Source: Embiotoca jacksoni
Taxonomy: Eukaryota; Chordata; Actinopteri; Embiotocidae
NCBI GenBank assembly: GCA_022577435.1
Contig: JAKOON010000028.1
Coordinates: 682,001-746,000, forward strand
Length of the DNA: 64,000 bases
Reading direction: 5' to 3'
Position numbers and translations under genes: made by a program. The notes under the pieces were generated by a model. It was given only the letters and a program-made list of their open reading frames with translations. It searched no databases and was not told where the DNA came from. Shown piece by piece: positions 21,534 through 33,003 of this stretch (the stretch's first letter is position 1; every line of letters starts with the position of its first letter).

Positions 21534-23371
21534 TGTCAGACTCTCTCAGGTGAGGCAGTAAGCCGTCTTTGCACAGAGCACCGGGACTTTAAAACATACT
21601 TGTGTGTCGTATCGAGATGCCTCAGCTTCGTGGTGAAGGATTCATCTCCCGACTTCCTCACGTCCTCGAAGACACAATTCAGGACTTCATTGTTTTACCG
21701 CAACATGAGCTTTAGATCAAGTGCGATGCTTTATCTTCATATGTGACTGCAGCTGTATGCGTGTCCCTGTAAGTTGACAGCGCCCCCCTGTGGCTGAGCG
21801 TGTGACTGTAATGCTGTTGGAACACCAAAAAACCTTTTTATAAAAAGGATTAAAAGTTTTGTAGTTTGTTTTCTTGTCTTATTGTCATTTTTCACATGTT
21901 TTACAGCTGAACATCCCATCTTAAAGGGCACATAAAGAGCAGCACACCAGTATAAAACAAGCATGAAGTGGGTATTTTTCAGGCAGTTAAGGTCACCGGA
22001 TAAATAGAGCGGCTCCTCATGAATATGATTTGAATGAACCGTTGAATTCCTAACGTGTTTGGAACACGAGATCTTTGTTTGGAGCTCTCGTGTCTCCACA
22101 TCAGTCACAATCATTATCCAAATAGAACCAGGAAGAGTGCTGCTTCACAAAGCTTCTCTGTGCTCTGCTGACATCCAACATAACATGAGGTTTTATAAAA
22201 CAGTCTGATACCCAGTGAAGGCTACATGTAAATACATACCATATAACAACCTGGTGCATGTGTTGATTTGCCTCCATTATATTTGTTAATGTGTAAAGTC
22301 CACACTCTTATTTGGATAAGCAAATCTTCTGATCATCCTTGACGTAGTTTATTTGGATGAATGGTAAATACTTGAACAACATCACAAAGAAAATGAGCTT
22401 TTTCAGTCATTTATGCACCGTAAAATCTATAGAGGTGATATTTTTCTTTGGAAAAATTAAGTGTACCCCTGGAATCAGAAGCTGGTATCACCTCCTTCAG
22501 CAGAAATAACTTTACATATAATTAAAAACAAACAGCACATTTTAACTTTGTGATCTTTATTTTTAATCTGTTCTTTGCAACATGTCTATTTTTAAGACAA
22601 ATAATCAACACTTGAACATCATTTTTTGCTCTGTCATGTGTATTTTCCAAATACAAATATGAACCTACATCATGTTTCACATTTGGTTTTGTTGCTGAAG
22701 TTCTATCTGAATGGTTTCCTAAAACAACCCAATGTGCAGCTTCCGTGTTTGAAAGTCAAATTAGTTTCACATAACAGCCTCGTTACTTTGCATGCAGTAA
22801 ACTCTGCTTGGAAACTTATTTCCTGGTCAGCTGCTGCGGTGACGGCGACGGCTCCATCAGTGAGCTCCTGTCGTCTGTAGTGATCTGTTCTAACGCCGCG
22901 GGACGCTGCTGTGGTGGTTCACTGATTAACATTATGGAGAATAGGTGAGCTGATGTTTCTGCATTTACTATTTTACATGATGTCATACTAAACTGAAGAA
23001 GAACAAGAACACAAATATTTTTGTACTCTTCATCAGTGGTGTATAAAGTACCTGAAAGACACAGTCGAGTTAAAGTACAGGAATCTTAGCAGAAAATGAC
23101 TTTTGTAAAAGTTAATGTCTCCTTTGTTGGGCCCAGAGAAGGCAGCTGTGTTTCTAGATCATGTTTATATCTGGTTTCTTCTTTGCATGGTGTAGTTTTA
23201 ACCTGCATTTGTGGATGCAGCGATGAACAGTGTTCAGAGACAATGGTTTTCAGAAGTGTTCCTGAGCCCATGCAGTGATTTCCACTCCAGAAATGTGTCT
23301 GTTTTTAATGCAGTGCTCTTGCTTGCTGATTAAAATGACCTTTCATGTTATTTATTATTTACAGAAACAGG
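21534..23371. other. Intergenic interval between slc5a6 and the ADGRF receptor, with a Tc1-like fragment
   Basis: No gene is supported here. The first part is presumably slc5a6 3' untranslated sequence. At about 23096-23290 lies a fragment of the same Tc1-like family seen at 20686; it shares cctgagcccatgcagtgatt and the stretch ending in gcatttgtggatgcag. A receptor 5' exon may lie in this interval, but I could not define one. Confidence 0.5.
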
Positions 23372-26300
23372 ATGTGGACCTGTATATTTCTGTCTGCCCT
23401 GGGCCTGAACATCTGTCAGGTCTGTCAGCAGTGCATCGTCAGATCTTTAAATTTGATTTTATAACATTACATTAAACTGAATTCTTTTCTTTTACAGGCG
23501 GCTGAAGAAGGTAAAATGATCTGTGTCGAAATAAACGCATTTATTTAAACATGTAAACAGATATGTTGGAGTCTCTGAGGTGTCTGTTTGTTTTTCATGT
23601 TTCAGGAAACTCAACTCAGATGTATTACGCCAAACTGATCATAGACCGTTCTGCATTAGAAAACATCAGTGAGATACTGAAGCCTTTTGTGAACGACCCC
23701 AGCCTGTATGTGGACAACCTCAAAATTACAACAAGTAAAAAAACCAACTCCAAAATACTGCATGATGTGATCTCTGAGGTAAAGAACCTGTCTATGAAAC
23801 TGGTCTTCTGCTTCCTGATCAGTTTGTATGGACAAGTCGGACAGCAAACAGTGCAACTGCCGGCAAGGACACAGGTGGAGCGATGACGTGTGTCAGTCCA
23901 AACAGATGTGTTGTGGCTCTGCAGAATGCTCCTTCCCGAAAGAAGAAACGGCTGCACCATGTATCCTAAATACCACAGGTACCGGCTCATTTAATATTTT
24001 CCGATACATGTGTGTTTATTTGCATGAAGCATGAGGACAGTTTGCTTGGTTCCCAGTCGCCATCACAGGGTCGATGAATTTGGTGGGAGTGAAATTTCAG
24101 GGATGTCTGGCTGATCAAAATTCTCCGAACTATGAAAACTGTAAGAAGGACCTGTTAGAAAAGGTATTTATTAATATAACAGAACATTATTTAATGAATT
24201 ACCCTGCAGGAGTCTGAATTAATGTTTCTGTGTGTCACCTTCCAGATGAAGGAAGTCTACAGCACTTTAACAGGATTTGACTCTTTAACAATCACAGGAT
24301 TCAGGTTTTTCTTTTATTTACCAATAAAATGTTTATTTATGTATTTAGTTTTAAACTGGTATCTTATTTCAATCTGAATTTTTTTTTTTTTTCATTTCTG
24401 AAGGACCGGAAGCATTATTGTGGATTTTGCTATGAGCATTGCTTCCGGCGTCAATTCACAAGATCTGATTAAAAAATCCCAAAACCTGAGTGACAATCTG
24501 GAGGCTTCGCTCAGTCTGGAGACGACAGGTGAGCAAGAACACACCTGTTTGGATTTAACATTAACCAGTCTCCTTTAAATCCAGTCTTTAAATAAACAGG
24601 AAGTACTACTGATAAATATCTTAACAGTTTTTAAAAGACTTGCTAAAATTTGTGGTTCCCAGAGGATGAATCATTTAGCGCCACCAGCAGGCAAAACTTT
24701 CCAATTATCTCCTGAAATATTTCTTCATATATTTGGATGCTGCAGAATGTTGTGCAAACATTTTAAAAGCTTAAATTTTAAGACCAATACCCACAACTGA
24801 GAACACAGAAACATGCCAAACATCAGCATGGTAACACTGTCACTGTGGGCATGCTAATGTTAGCATGTAGCTGCTGCACATACAGAAAGTGAAGCCTCAG
24901 AGCAGCTGCAGGCTGCAGTCAGGTTACAACTTTTACAAAACTGATTAAAGCTGCACAAATCCATATTTTCATGTTTAAAATTAATCAAATTATAATAATG
25001 ATATTAATACAGTGGCAACGAAATTAATCTGCGACTCTCGTCTTCACAGGTGTCATCCGTCTGCACATGCCTCCCAACCCGGTGTGCTACAACACCGCCA
25101 CCAGCCTCAGGTGCTTGTCGCAGGAGAAACTGACTGCGCAGCTGGTGTGGCAACTGAAGAAACCCAACGGGGATTTTGACATAACGAACGGCAGCGTGTC
25201 GACCGTGTTGATATCAGAGTCAGTAACTGAAGTCAAGCTCCTAAGAGTGTCTGAACTCTGGGCAGGTATGTCGGCTCCGCCCATTTTCTATTTTTGCAGC
25301 ACCACATTTATCCGACAACTTTAAGTTAATTTTCTTTTTTAAATCTGGGGTGTGGCCTTTAAAGGAAGGGAGTCTATTAGACCTCTGCAGCTTCTTCTTT
25401 TCTGTCTAAACTCACCTGAATCCACAGGTGTAGAGCTGCCGAAGCACAGGAACAATGCTCCGCCCACTTTTTTGAATTAAAATTAATTTCCGATTTTTAT
25501 CCGATCATTTCCAAAGCATCTGTCCTGCAGGAGAACCAATAAAAACAAAAGGTTTGATTCAAGACATCAATTAGAAGCCTCGTTTTAATCCGCTTCCGTT
25601 TGCCCTTTTTAAAGTGCATCACATGTTGATACAAACTCAGCACTTCCTTGTAGTCGTTTCAAATTAATAGCAAACAGAAACCCTTCCTTTGAATTTGATT
25701 TCACCTCAGATTGTAATTTTTTTTTATCACAAACAACATCACCATCATGTTACCTTTAATAATCATAATAAAAGTTCCTCATGGAGTCTCTTTACTCCTC
25801 CTCTCTGTTTAATTTCAGGCGAGTACTCCTGTGTCGACCACCAGCAGAGCAAACTGACCACCATCTCTCACAAAGCCAGCGCCGAAATGGACGTGTGCCT
25901 GCTGCCGGAGATCCACGTGTCCACGCAGCCAGGGTTCCCGCGCTGCAAGACAAGCTCGGATATCCTGCACGTCAGAGTCAAGTGTGAGGTGAAGAAGAGC
26001 AGAGAGGAGTACAACGTGATGTGGAATGAAAAAGACATCACGAAGAGACCCAGAGAGGACGGTGAGTATGTTTTCAATCTGAGTTTAAATGAAACTTGTT
26101 ATCAACATAAATGACATGCATGTGTGTGATCTCTGCAGGTGGAGAGACATACGATTTCACAGCTGATAAAGTAGTCCTGTGTGGGGTACAATCTGAAACA
26201 ACCAACCTGTCCTGCACATTTACAAACAGGTGCAACCAAACAAGAAGCGCTGAGGTCCCCATCCATGTCATATACTGTACGTTTTATTATTAATCATTAA

Positions 26301-29300
26301 AATATGTCTGGAAGTCGAGGCATTGTCCAACATCACACTGTGTTTACCATTAATACACACATGTAATTGTTCTGATTCTTATTGTGAATTTAATGCCCTG
26401 AACTCCCCTCAAATAATCCAACAATGGAATACATCATATCACACTTTATCTTTTTAACAATTATGTAAATTTAAACACATTTCACCACATGATAAGTATC
26501 TGAAATCTAAATATGTTGTAGTTCTTTTATTTTGAAGAGTTCCCAGCTGTTTGGTTTTTACAGGAATAAATAGGTACAGTAACACAGAGAGAAACAAGAG
26601 ATATAGTTTAGTAGCATTAATACATTTACAAATTAATCAATCAATCCACAAATAAATAGATTTACATTACAAAATGTTACATTGTTTGAAATTTTACTTG
26701 GCAATAAAAATCAGAATTATGAAAAGAATTAAAAAGTTTATATGACTCCATCAATAAATAGTTCAAATGCAAAGGAATTTACAAAAACAACATAAAACCG
26801 TCACTAATTATTCAATCCTGTTTACAACCATTTGCATCTCTCAGGTTTGTTTTTGTTGTTCAAGTCGTTTTTTATGTTATTAGTGATTCATTAATGAATA
26901 AGATAAAAAAATAAAATAAGAGCGGGGACATTAAAACAGTTGTATGATATACAGATGTATATTTTCCTTTAACTTAGACTTTATAATTGAATTGTGCAAC
27001 TATTTTTTTCCTTTAGTGTATTAAAAAAATATACATGTGCACACATTTTTATAAATTAATATTTCAAAGATTACTTTTATGTAATTAATTACATTTCCTT
27101 CCTCCCAACAGTTAACGATCCGTTCTGTCCAGCTGATAAAGACTGGGAAGAAACTAAAGTTGGTTCTACTGCACAGTTGACATGCAAGAACGCTGCTGGA
27201 CAAAGACAAAGGAAGTGCAGGTGAGATGATCCTTTTTTATTATCAATTAATCTGCCAGTTCTTTTTCAGATTAATTTATTTGTTGTTGCAGAAGAGCAAA
27301 AGATGTCACAGCTGCTTCTTTGGTCCAAAACTATCACAAGAGATTAAAGAAACTTTCAAAATATTTAATATGAGGAGCTGAAAACATTTAATAAATTATT
27401 ATTCTTGCATGATTCATATTCTGTCGTTCGACTAATCGCTTAATGTATTAATGGTTTCAGTCAGAGTATGGGAAAAGGAGTGTGGGAGGAGGAGATTTCA
27501 GCTTGTGTGAACAATGAGCTGAACAGGGTGCTGCAGAATGCATTGGTAAGAATGACTTTAACACCTTTATTTAAAAACACAGCATTAAACCGTTAATCAT
27601 CATCACTGAATCCTCACTGACGTCACAGATCGCTGACATTGGACTTGGCACGCTGGACAGAAACGCTGCACAGGTGTTTTCTGGCCTAAAGAACGTCACC
27701 AATGACTCTCCGACCATCAACTCTTTCGCCAACATTAACGCAGCGGTGAATGTACTGACCACGCTCAAAGACAAGCTGACTCACATAAACGAGGCGTCAA
27801 CAGCAGAAGTGAGTGTCACTGAATCTCTGATTATCTCCTGATTAATAATTAAAATATCAAGTATTTAATTTTTTATTTTGTCACGTTGCTTTTATTTACA
27901 GTTTTATTCAATGTTTTTACCTTCACTAAAGTCATATTTATATGCAGTTGTAGTCATAAACTTGTATATAAAAGTGGACATAGCTTCTGGCTCTGTTTTA
28001 AAGTGCAGTACCACTGAGGGCCACTGGGGGCTGGCTCCAATAGCTTCAAAAAGCATCAACTGAAAATAATTCCCGCATTCATTGGATATTAGGACTCAAA
28101 TGAAGCAATTATTGGGGGCGAGGCCATTTGATTGACAGGCCTGGGTTGCAGTCAGGTTTCAGGTATAGGTGGGCAGAGCATAGTCAGAAGAATCCACCCC
28201 TCGCTCCTTCCCAGCTCATCCAAATATGGTCACTTCCTGGCTCCAAAGATGGCAACAGTAGAACTCCAGGCTTGTTTTACACCACGTTAAGGCTGCAGGT
28301 TACCATCAAACACTTCCTGCTGCTGCTTCACATTAAAACAGACCCGGTGCCTTTTAATGTGAAGGAGCCAGAGAAAGTGCAGGGTATTTGTCCACACAAG
28401 AAGTGAGCTGCTGCAGGCTGCATGTTGGAAAAAAGCAGACTATTGACTGACAGTTTGAGTTTCATCAGGCGTTCCCGGGTTGTTTTTAACAAATGTTTTA
28501 TGTTGTATTAAAACAAAGTAGATTATTTCAGATTATTTACCATCTAAACTCACCACAGGTCTCTTGAGTGCTGCGATTTGGCGCTTTAAAAATTCATGCT
28601 ACTCAACAGCTCCTCTTCTTTTCCTTTTAGGACCTTCTGGACTCCTCCAGCAACCTGCTGGAAAAGTCTCTTGAAAGTTCGTGGAAGTCGTTGGCTGCAG
28701 GGAACAACTCGCTGGCGGGGGACTACCTGAGTTCAGTGGAGCGGTTAATCCAACTGGCGAACATCACAAACCGCAGCACAAAAAAAAACATCGAGGTGGA
28801 CACGTGTAATGGGACCGATGACACGTGCTACAACTGCGTGTTCAACGTCACTGTCAGTCTGGGGAATTCAGGAGGCAGATTGGTGAAAACAGCTGGATTC
28901 CAACACCTGAAGAGCTACCTGCCCTACAACGAGACGGACGACATCCCCAACAGCATCGTGGTGTCCACGGTGACCGAGAAGCCCACTCACATCAAGATCA
29001 TCATCGACTTCCAGCTGCTCAAACCCAGAGCTCGCAACGTGCCGATAACCTGCGTCTTCTGGAACAACAGCAGCAAGCATTGGTCAGATAACGGGTGTGT
29101 GTGGGTGGGGCCTGATAACGCAGGACGATGCATCTGTGACCATCTGTCCTCGTTCGCCATCCTGATGTCCAAGTATCCCGTCGACGTGCCCGGGCTGACA
29201 CTGATCACCTACGTGGGTGTGTCCGTGTCCATCGTGTCACTCGTCATCAGCCTCGTGGTGGAGCTGGTCATCTGGAGGGTTGTGGTGAAGACCAACACTT

Positions 29301-30723
29301 TGTACCTGCGCCACACGGCCCACGTCAACATCTCTATGTGTCTGCTGGTGGCTGACTGCTGCTTTGTAGCCTCCTCCAAACCAGAGAAGATCTCCGTCAC
29401 CTGGTGCCAGATCTTCGCGGTGGGGATGCATTTCTGTTACCTGTCCATGTTCTTCTGGATGTTGTGTCTGAGCAGCACTCTCCTTCATCAGGCCATCTTC
29501 CTCTTCCACAAAGTCAGCAAGAAGAATTACCTGCGCTTCTCCATCGTCCTCGGCTACGCGGTTCCTCTGCTCATCGTTTTCATCACGTTTGTCACCAACC
29601 AAAGCGGAAAGGAGGGCCTGTATTTCTCCAAAGACACTTGCTGGCTTGTTTACTCTGCGCTGCTGAAAGGCTCCATCCACACCTTCATCATCCCGGTCGG
29701 CATGATCGTCTTCATCAACGTGTTCTCTATGCTGGTGGTGATCATGAAGCTGCTGGATCACCACCAGAACCCAGAGAACACTCATGAAAAGGACAAAGCG
29801 GCCGCCAAGACCGTGGTGAGGACGGTCATCCTGCTGACTCCCATCTTTGGAGTGACCTGGATCTTTGGGTTCGCTCTGATGCTCATTGACCTCACATCTG
29901 GACCCGTAGCTTTCGCTGTCAATTATGCCTTCACATTGCTGAACTCCTTCCAGGTATGATCAATATAATCTGTCTAATCAAATTTAAACATCTGCACCAC
30001 TAAGTGTTTGTTTTACTCATTAAATTCTGTCTTTGGTTTCCAGGGTTTGTTCATTTTGTTGACCACAATCCTGGGCGACAAAACGGTGAGGTCGTTTTAC
30101 ATCTTTGGGGAAAATCTCAACCCTGTAACTGTATTAGAACCCCGTCTCCAAAATAAATTTAGACGCTGTGTGAAATTTAAATAAAAGCAGAATCTGATGA
30201 TTTTCAAATCATGTAAACCCAAATTCAAAACTTTTTGCAACACTCTTTTATACTTGATCATGTCACTGATCTGTTGCCAGGTAACGTAATTAGTAGTGAG
30301 ATGTTCCACCAGTTGTTTTTTGTTTTTGCGTTACGCAAATATTTTTCATAAAACAATAAAACTTCATGATTACATGATTTACAAATCACCACGTTCTGGT
30401 TTTTTTTACACAGCGTGCCAACTTTGTTGGAAGCAGGGTTGTAATAATTTATTAGACAGCTGCCATTAGTCTCAGTATAAATAAATCAAACGGTCATCAG
30501 CAATAAATATGTGTAATAGACTATCACTAAGATTGTATTCAATCCAGATTTGTTTTTGACAGATCCGTGAAGCTCTGCTGAACTACTTAAAGAAAACGGT
30601 ACGTGCACTACGGCTGGATTTAAAGGTAAAATATGATTATTGATTAATTTTCCCACCTTTTTGCAGCCTCCAGCGTCCACCAGCGACAGCACCGCCAAGT
30701 CAGACTCAACATGGAAGAAGTGA
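23372..30723 (+). CDS. adgrf: Adhesion G protein-coupled receptor, subfamily F (GPR110/GPR116-like)
   Basis: Exons are near 23372-23419 (signal peptide MWTCIFLSALGLNICQ), 23498-23510, 23606-23778, 23823-23978, 24069-24163, 24246-24304, 24404-24528, 25050-25265, 25819-26061, 26139-26276, 27112-27220, 27461-27545, 27629-27808, 28631-29953, 30044-30085, 30563-30598 and 30667-30723; about 1030 residues. Order: a SEA-like piece, a cysteine-rich stretch (QCNCRQGHRWSDDVC), a second SEA-like region, Ig-like domains (GEYSCVDHQQ), then GAIN. The GPS has CVFWNNSSKHWSDNGCVW and CDHLSSFAILMS, so the HL|S autoproteolysis site is intact. Seven membrane helices follow in the large exon 28631-29953. Such receptors signal after exposure of the tethered peptide following HL. 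The join between the third and fourth exons is out of frame by one base (see findings). Neighbours ankrd66 and tdrd6 match the ADGRF cluster at human 6p12. The exact paralogue is not resolved. Confidence 0.88.
24650..24930. repeat. Unclassified interspersed repeat in an ADGRF intron
   Basis: The stretch contains gcgccaccagcaggcaaaac and gcatgctaatgttagcatgt, phrases that recur in dispersed fish repeats. No ends or target duplication were identified, so the family is not named. Confidence 0.35.
26290..27100. other. AT-rich receptor intron without recognised features
   Basis: About 800 bases of strongly AT-rich sequence lie between the exon ending near 26276 and the exon starting at 27112. I see no coding exon or identifiable repeat in it. 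Confidence 0.5.
27955..28440 (+). mobile_element. Dispersed repeat related to the vsnl1 foldback element
   Basis: This intronic block (tgtatataaaagtggacata, then gattgacaggcctgggttgc, then cagctcatccaaatatggtc and acttcctggctccaaagatg) matches, in order, one arm of the inverted repeat at 42959-43425. It appears here as a single arm, so it is either a truncated copy or the unit from which the foldback was built. No coding capacity is seen. Confidence 0.6.
30137..30441. mobile_element. Short Tc1-like MITE in an ADGRF intron
   Basis: The ends GAACCCCGTCTCCAAA and TTGGAAGCAGGGTTG are inverted complements of each other with mismatches, and TA flanks both sides. It belongs to the family at 20686-21092 but retains only end sequences and a small interior. 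It lies between the receptor exons ending at 30085 and starting at 30563. Confidence 0.7.
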
Positions 30724-30900
30724 AAACTACCTGAAGGACTGACAACAAACTGCATTTTAAAATCTTTACTCCTTCTTTATGAGTTAAATTTAAATTTCTG
30801 AGTTTCTTTGTTTGCCGCTTTAAAATAAACTGATTTTAAACCTTATCTAAGGAATACTGTTTTTACTTTAGAGAATAAAACACCATGCCTGTGAAAGGCT

Positions 30901-32089
30901 TTAACTCTTGGACACAGTTTCCTGTGTGGAGGTGATGTAGGCCTCCGTCTGAGTGTTGCTTTTAGAGATGCGGTTCTCTTCGTTCTCTCTGCTCTGATCG
31001 GTCCACTCCTCGTCTGAGTCGTCCACTAAAAGCCCTTTCTGGGCTGCGACGATGCGATATGCCTGACACTCCACCTCAGCCCTGAAACATACAACAACAT
31101 GCAGCTTAGGCCTCTAAAGAGATCACATGTTGGTTATTAATATCAAGACAACATGTCTCACTTTTTAAGGAATCCAACACAGTCCTGGTGTCCGTAGATT
31201 TTGGCTATCCGCACCGGTTTGTCCCCACAGCAGTCCTCCTTGTCCACAGGTGCATGCAGAGAGTGCAGCAGCTGCAGCACCGCCAGCCGCCCGGACTCTG
31301 CAGCGAAGTGGGCCGCAGTCCATCCATGCTCCGTCCTCAGGCCCGGCCGGGCTCCATGCTCCATGAGGATCCTCACCATCTCCGTGTGTCCTCGGGGACA
31401 GATGTCACAGAGCGGTGCATCTGAAAAAACTGGTCCAGTCCGTCATGCATTTAACTAGTTATAAAAAAAACGGACACACGGACACCTTCTTATATTCTCT
31501 CCTTTACATGATACTTAATAGATTAAATTAGACTTCTGGCCTGTTTGTCACGCAACACAGGAAGGAATCACATAATTGTCAGGCCACAATACTAGTTAAA
31601 AAAAAATGCTAAATTGCGTTGATTTTCTGATGCTGTACTCAAGAGAGAAGGTTTGTTTAAACCTTAAAATACAGGAGTAAAAACTGCCTTTCAAACTGGG
31701 CCTTTAAATTTGACCTTTGACCTCAGCTGCACAGTACAAAGAAGTTATTTGACAGAGAAAAAAATTCAACCTGTATGTCAGATGAAGTCTATCTGTGCCT
31801 ATCGGAGCATTTTAAGCCCCCATTGTTGTTGCCATTACCGTCAACAGAGCAGCACCCGCAGACGAACTGGTGTAATCTGAAACTAGAGAAATGTCAGACC
31901 TGCAGGTGACTCGGGACGAGGACAGAGATAACTCCCTCCTCCCTGAGTACCTTTAGCTGCTGCCCAGTGGAGAGGTGTCTTGCAGCTCCAGTCGATGTCT
32001 CTCTGGTTGGGATTGCACCTCTGCTGCCTCAGAATCTCCTCAACTTGATCGTAGTCGCCTGCAGCCGCAGCTTGGTGCAACTCTGTCAT
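30901..32089 (-). CDS. ankrd66: Ankyrin repeat domain-containing protein 66
   Basis: Three exons join in frame: 32089-31951, 31420-31162 and 31081-30901, about 192 residues (human ANKRD66 has 196). The start MTELHQAAAAGDYDQVEEIL matches human ELTELHQAAATGDYDLVKKI. I chose the ATG at 32089; the frame stays open upstream but shows no earlier ATG, so a short extra 5' exon is possible. Ankyrin repeats are seen at TPLHWAAAK, GHTEMVRILMEHGARPGLRT, GWTAAHFAAESGRLAVLQLL and GDKPVRIAKIYGHQDCVGFL. The C-terminus keeps the family's AAQKGL and acidic DDSDEEW. About ten residues (APLCDICPR region) are inserted after the first exon junction relative to human. The biochemical role of this small ankyrin protein is not established. 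It sits between adgrf and tdrd6, as in mammals. Confidence 0.9.
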
Positions 32090-32137
32090 GTTGGTGCACA
32101 GGTTGCCGAGCAACAGTTGATCACAACAGGGTGCCAA

Positions 32138-33003
32138 GTCCTAACCTGGACCTGTGAGCGGGTAATGCTGCCACCTGCTGTATGTGGACAGGAAATGGAT
32201 TCTACAGAAGTAAAGGATGTTTACTTAAAACAAAATAAATTCTTTACTTATTCTGTAAATCTGAAAAAAATATTTATTTAATTTTAAGTACACTTTTTTA
32301 ATGTTTTATTATTGTTTTTGTCTTATATTCCAAAATCAAGTACAACTAAAAATATGCCCAATCTTTTTGGACTGTTTTCCGTATTATATATAAAACTAAA
32401 ACCATAATTTCAAGGCTAAATGTTTGAGTGTCTGACCAAATTCAGGTCGTCTTTTTTGTCCAAATGCTAGTCAAAGGTTGTAAATCTGAGTTGAAACAAC
32501 CCCATAAAAAAATCTGTGGAACAAAATTTATACATCATATCTGTCCAATAGTTCAAGAGGAAAAATAAACAAAACCCTCAATATTTATCTGGAGATTTTG
32601 ACTGCACAGATTTATCGCAAAGTTGAACAATTCACAAATGAATGAGAGTCCAGATACTGAGCAGCCAGAACTCCCGCTATTTCCCACTCTCCCTGCAAAG
32701 CAAATAATAATCACTCACTCTTTCATCCATGCACGTACTCATTGTTTATTTGCACAAGCTTCATTGTATTTTGCAGAATTTCTACCAAGACCAACGTGGT
32801 TGATGGGTCTGTCAGCCTGGTTCCCCAACAGAGCTGGAAGAAACAAAGATTAGACCATTTTTGAAGAACACTGAATGTGCTCTTTCTTTCTCCAGTTCTA
32901 GGAATTCACTTGGTGATGTCGAAATATGAATAATTCATACTGTATGTAATAAACTTCCATACAAGTGAAGTCCTTACATTTAGCCGACATCTGTTAGATG
33001 ACT
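32138..33003. other. Spacer between ankrd66 and tdrd6
   Basis: AT-rich sequence without a recognised gene or repeat. It must hold the ankrd66 promoter at its left and the tdrd6 3' untranslated region at its right; no strong motif stands out. Confidence 0.5.
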
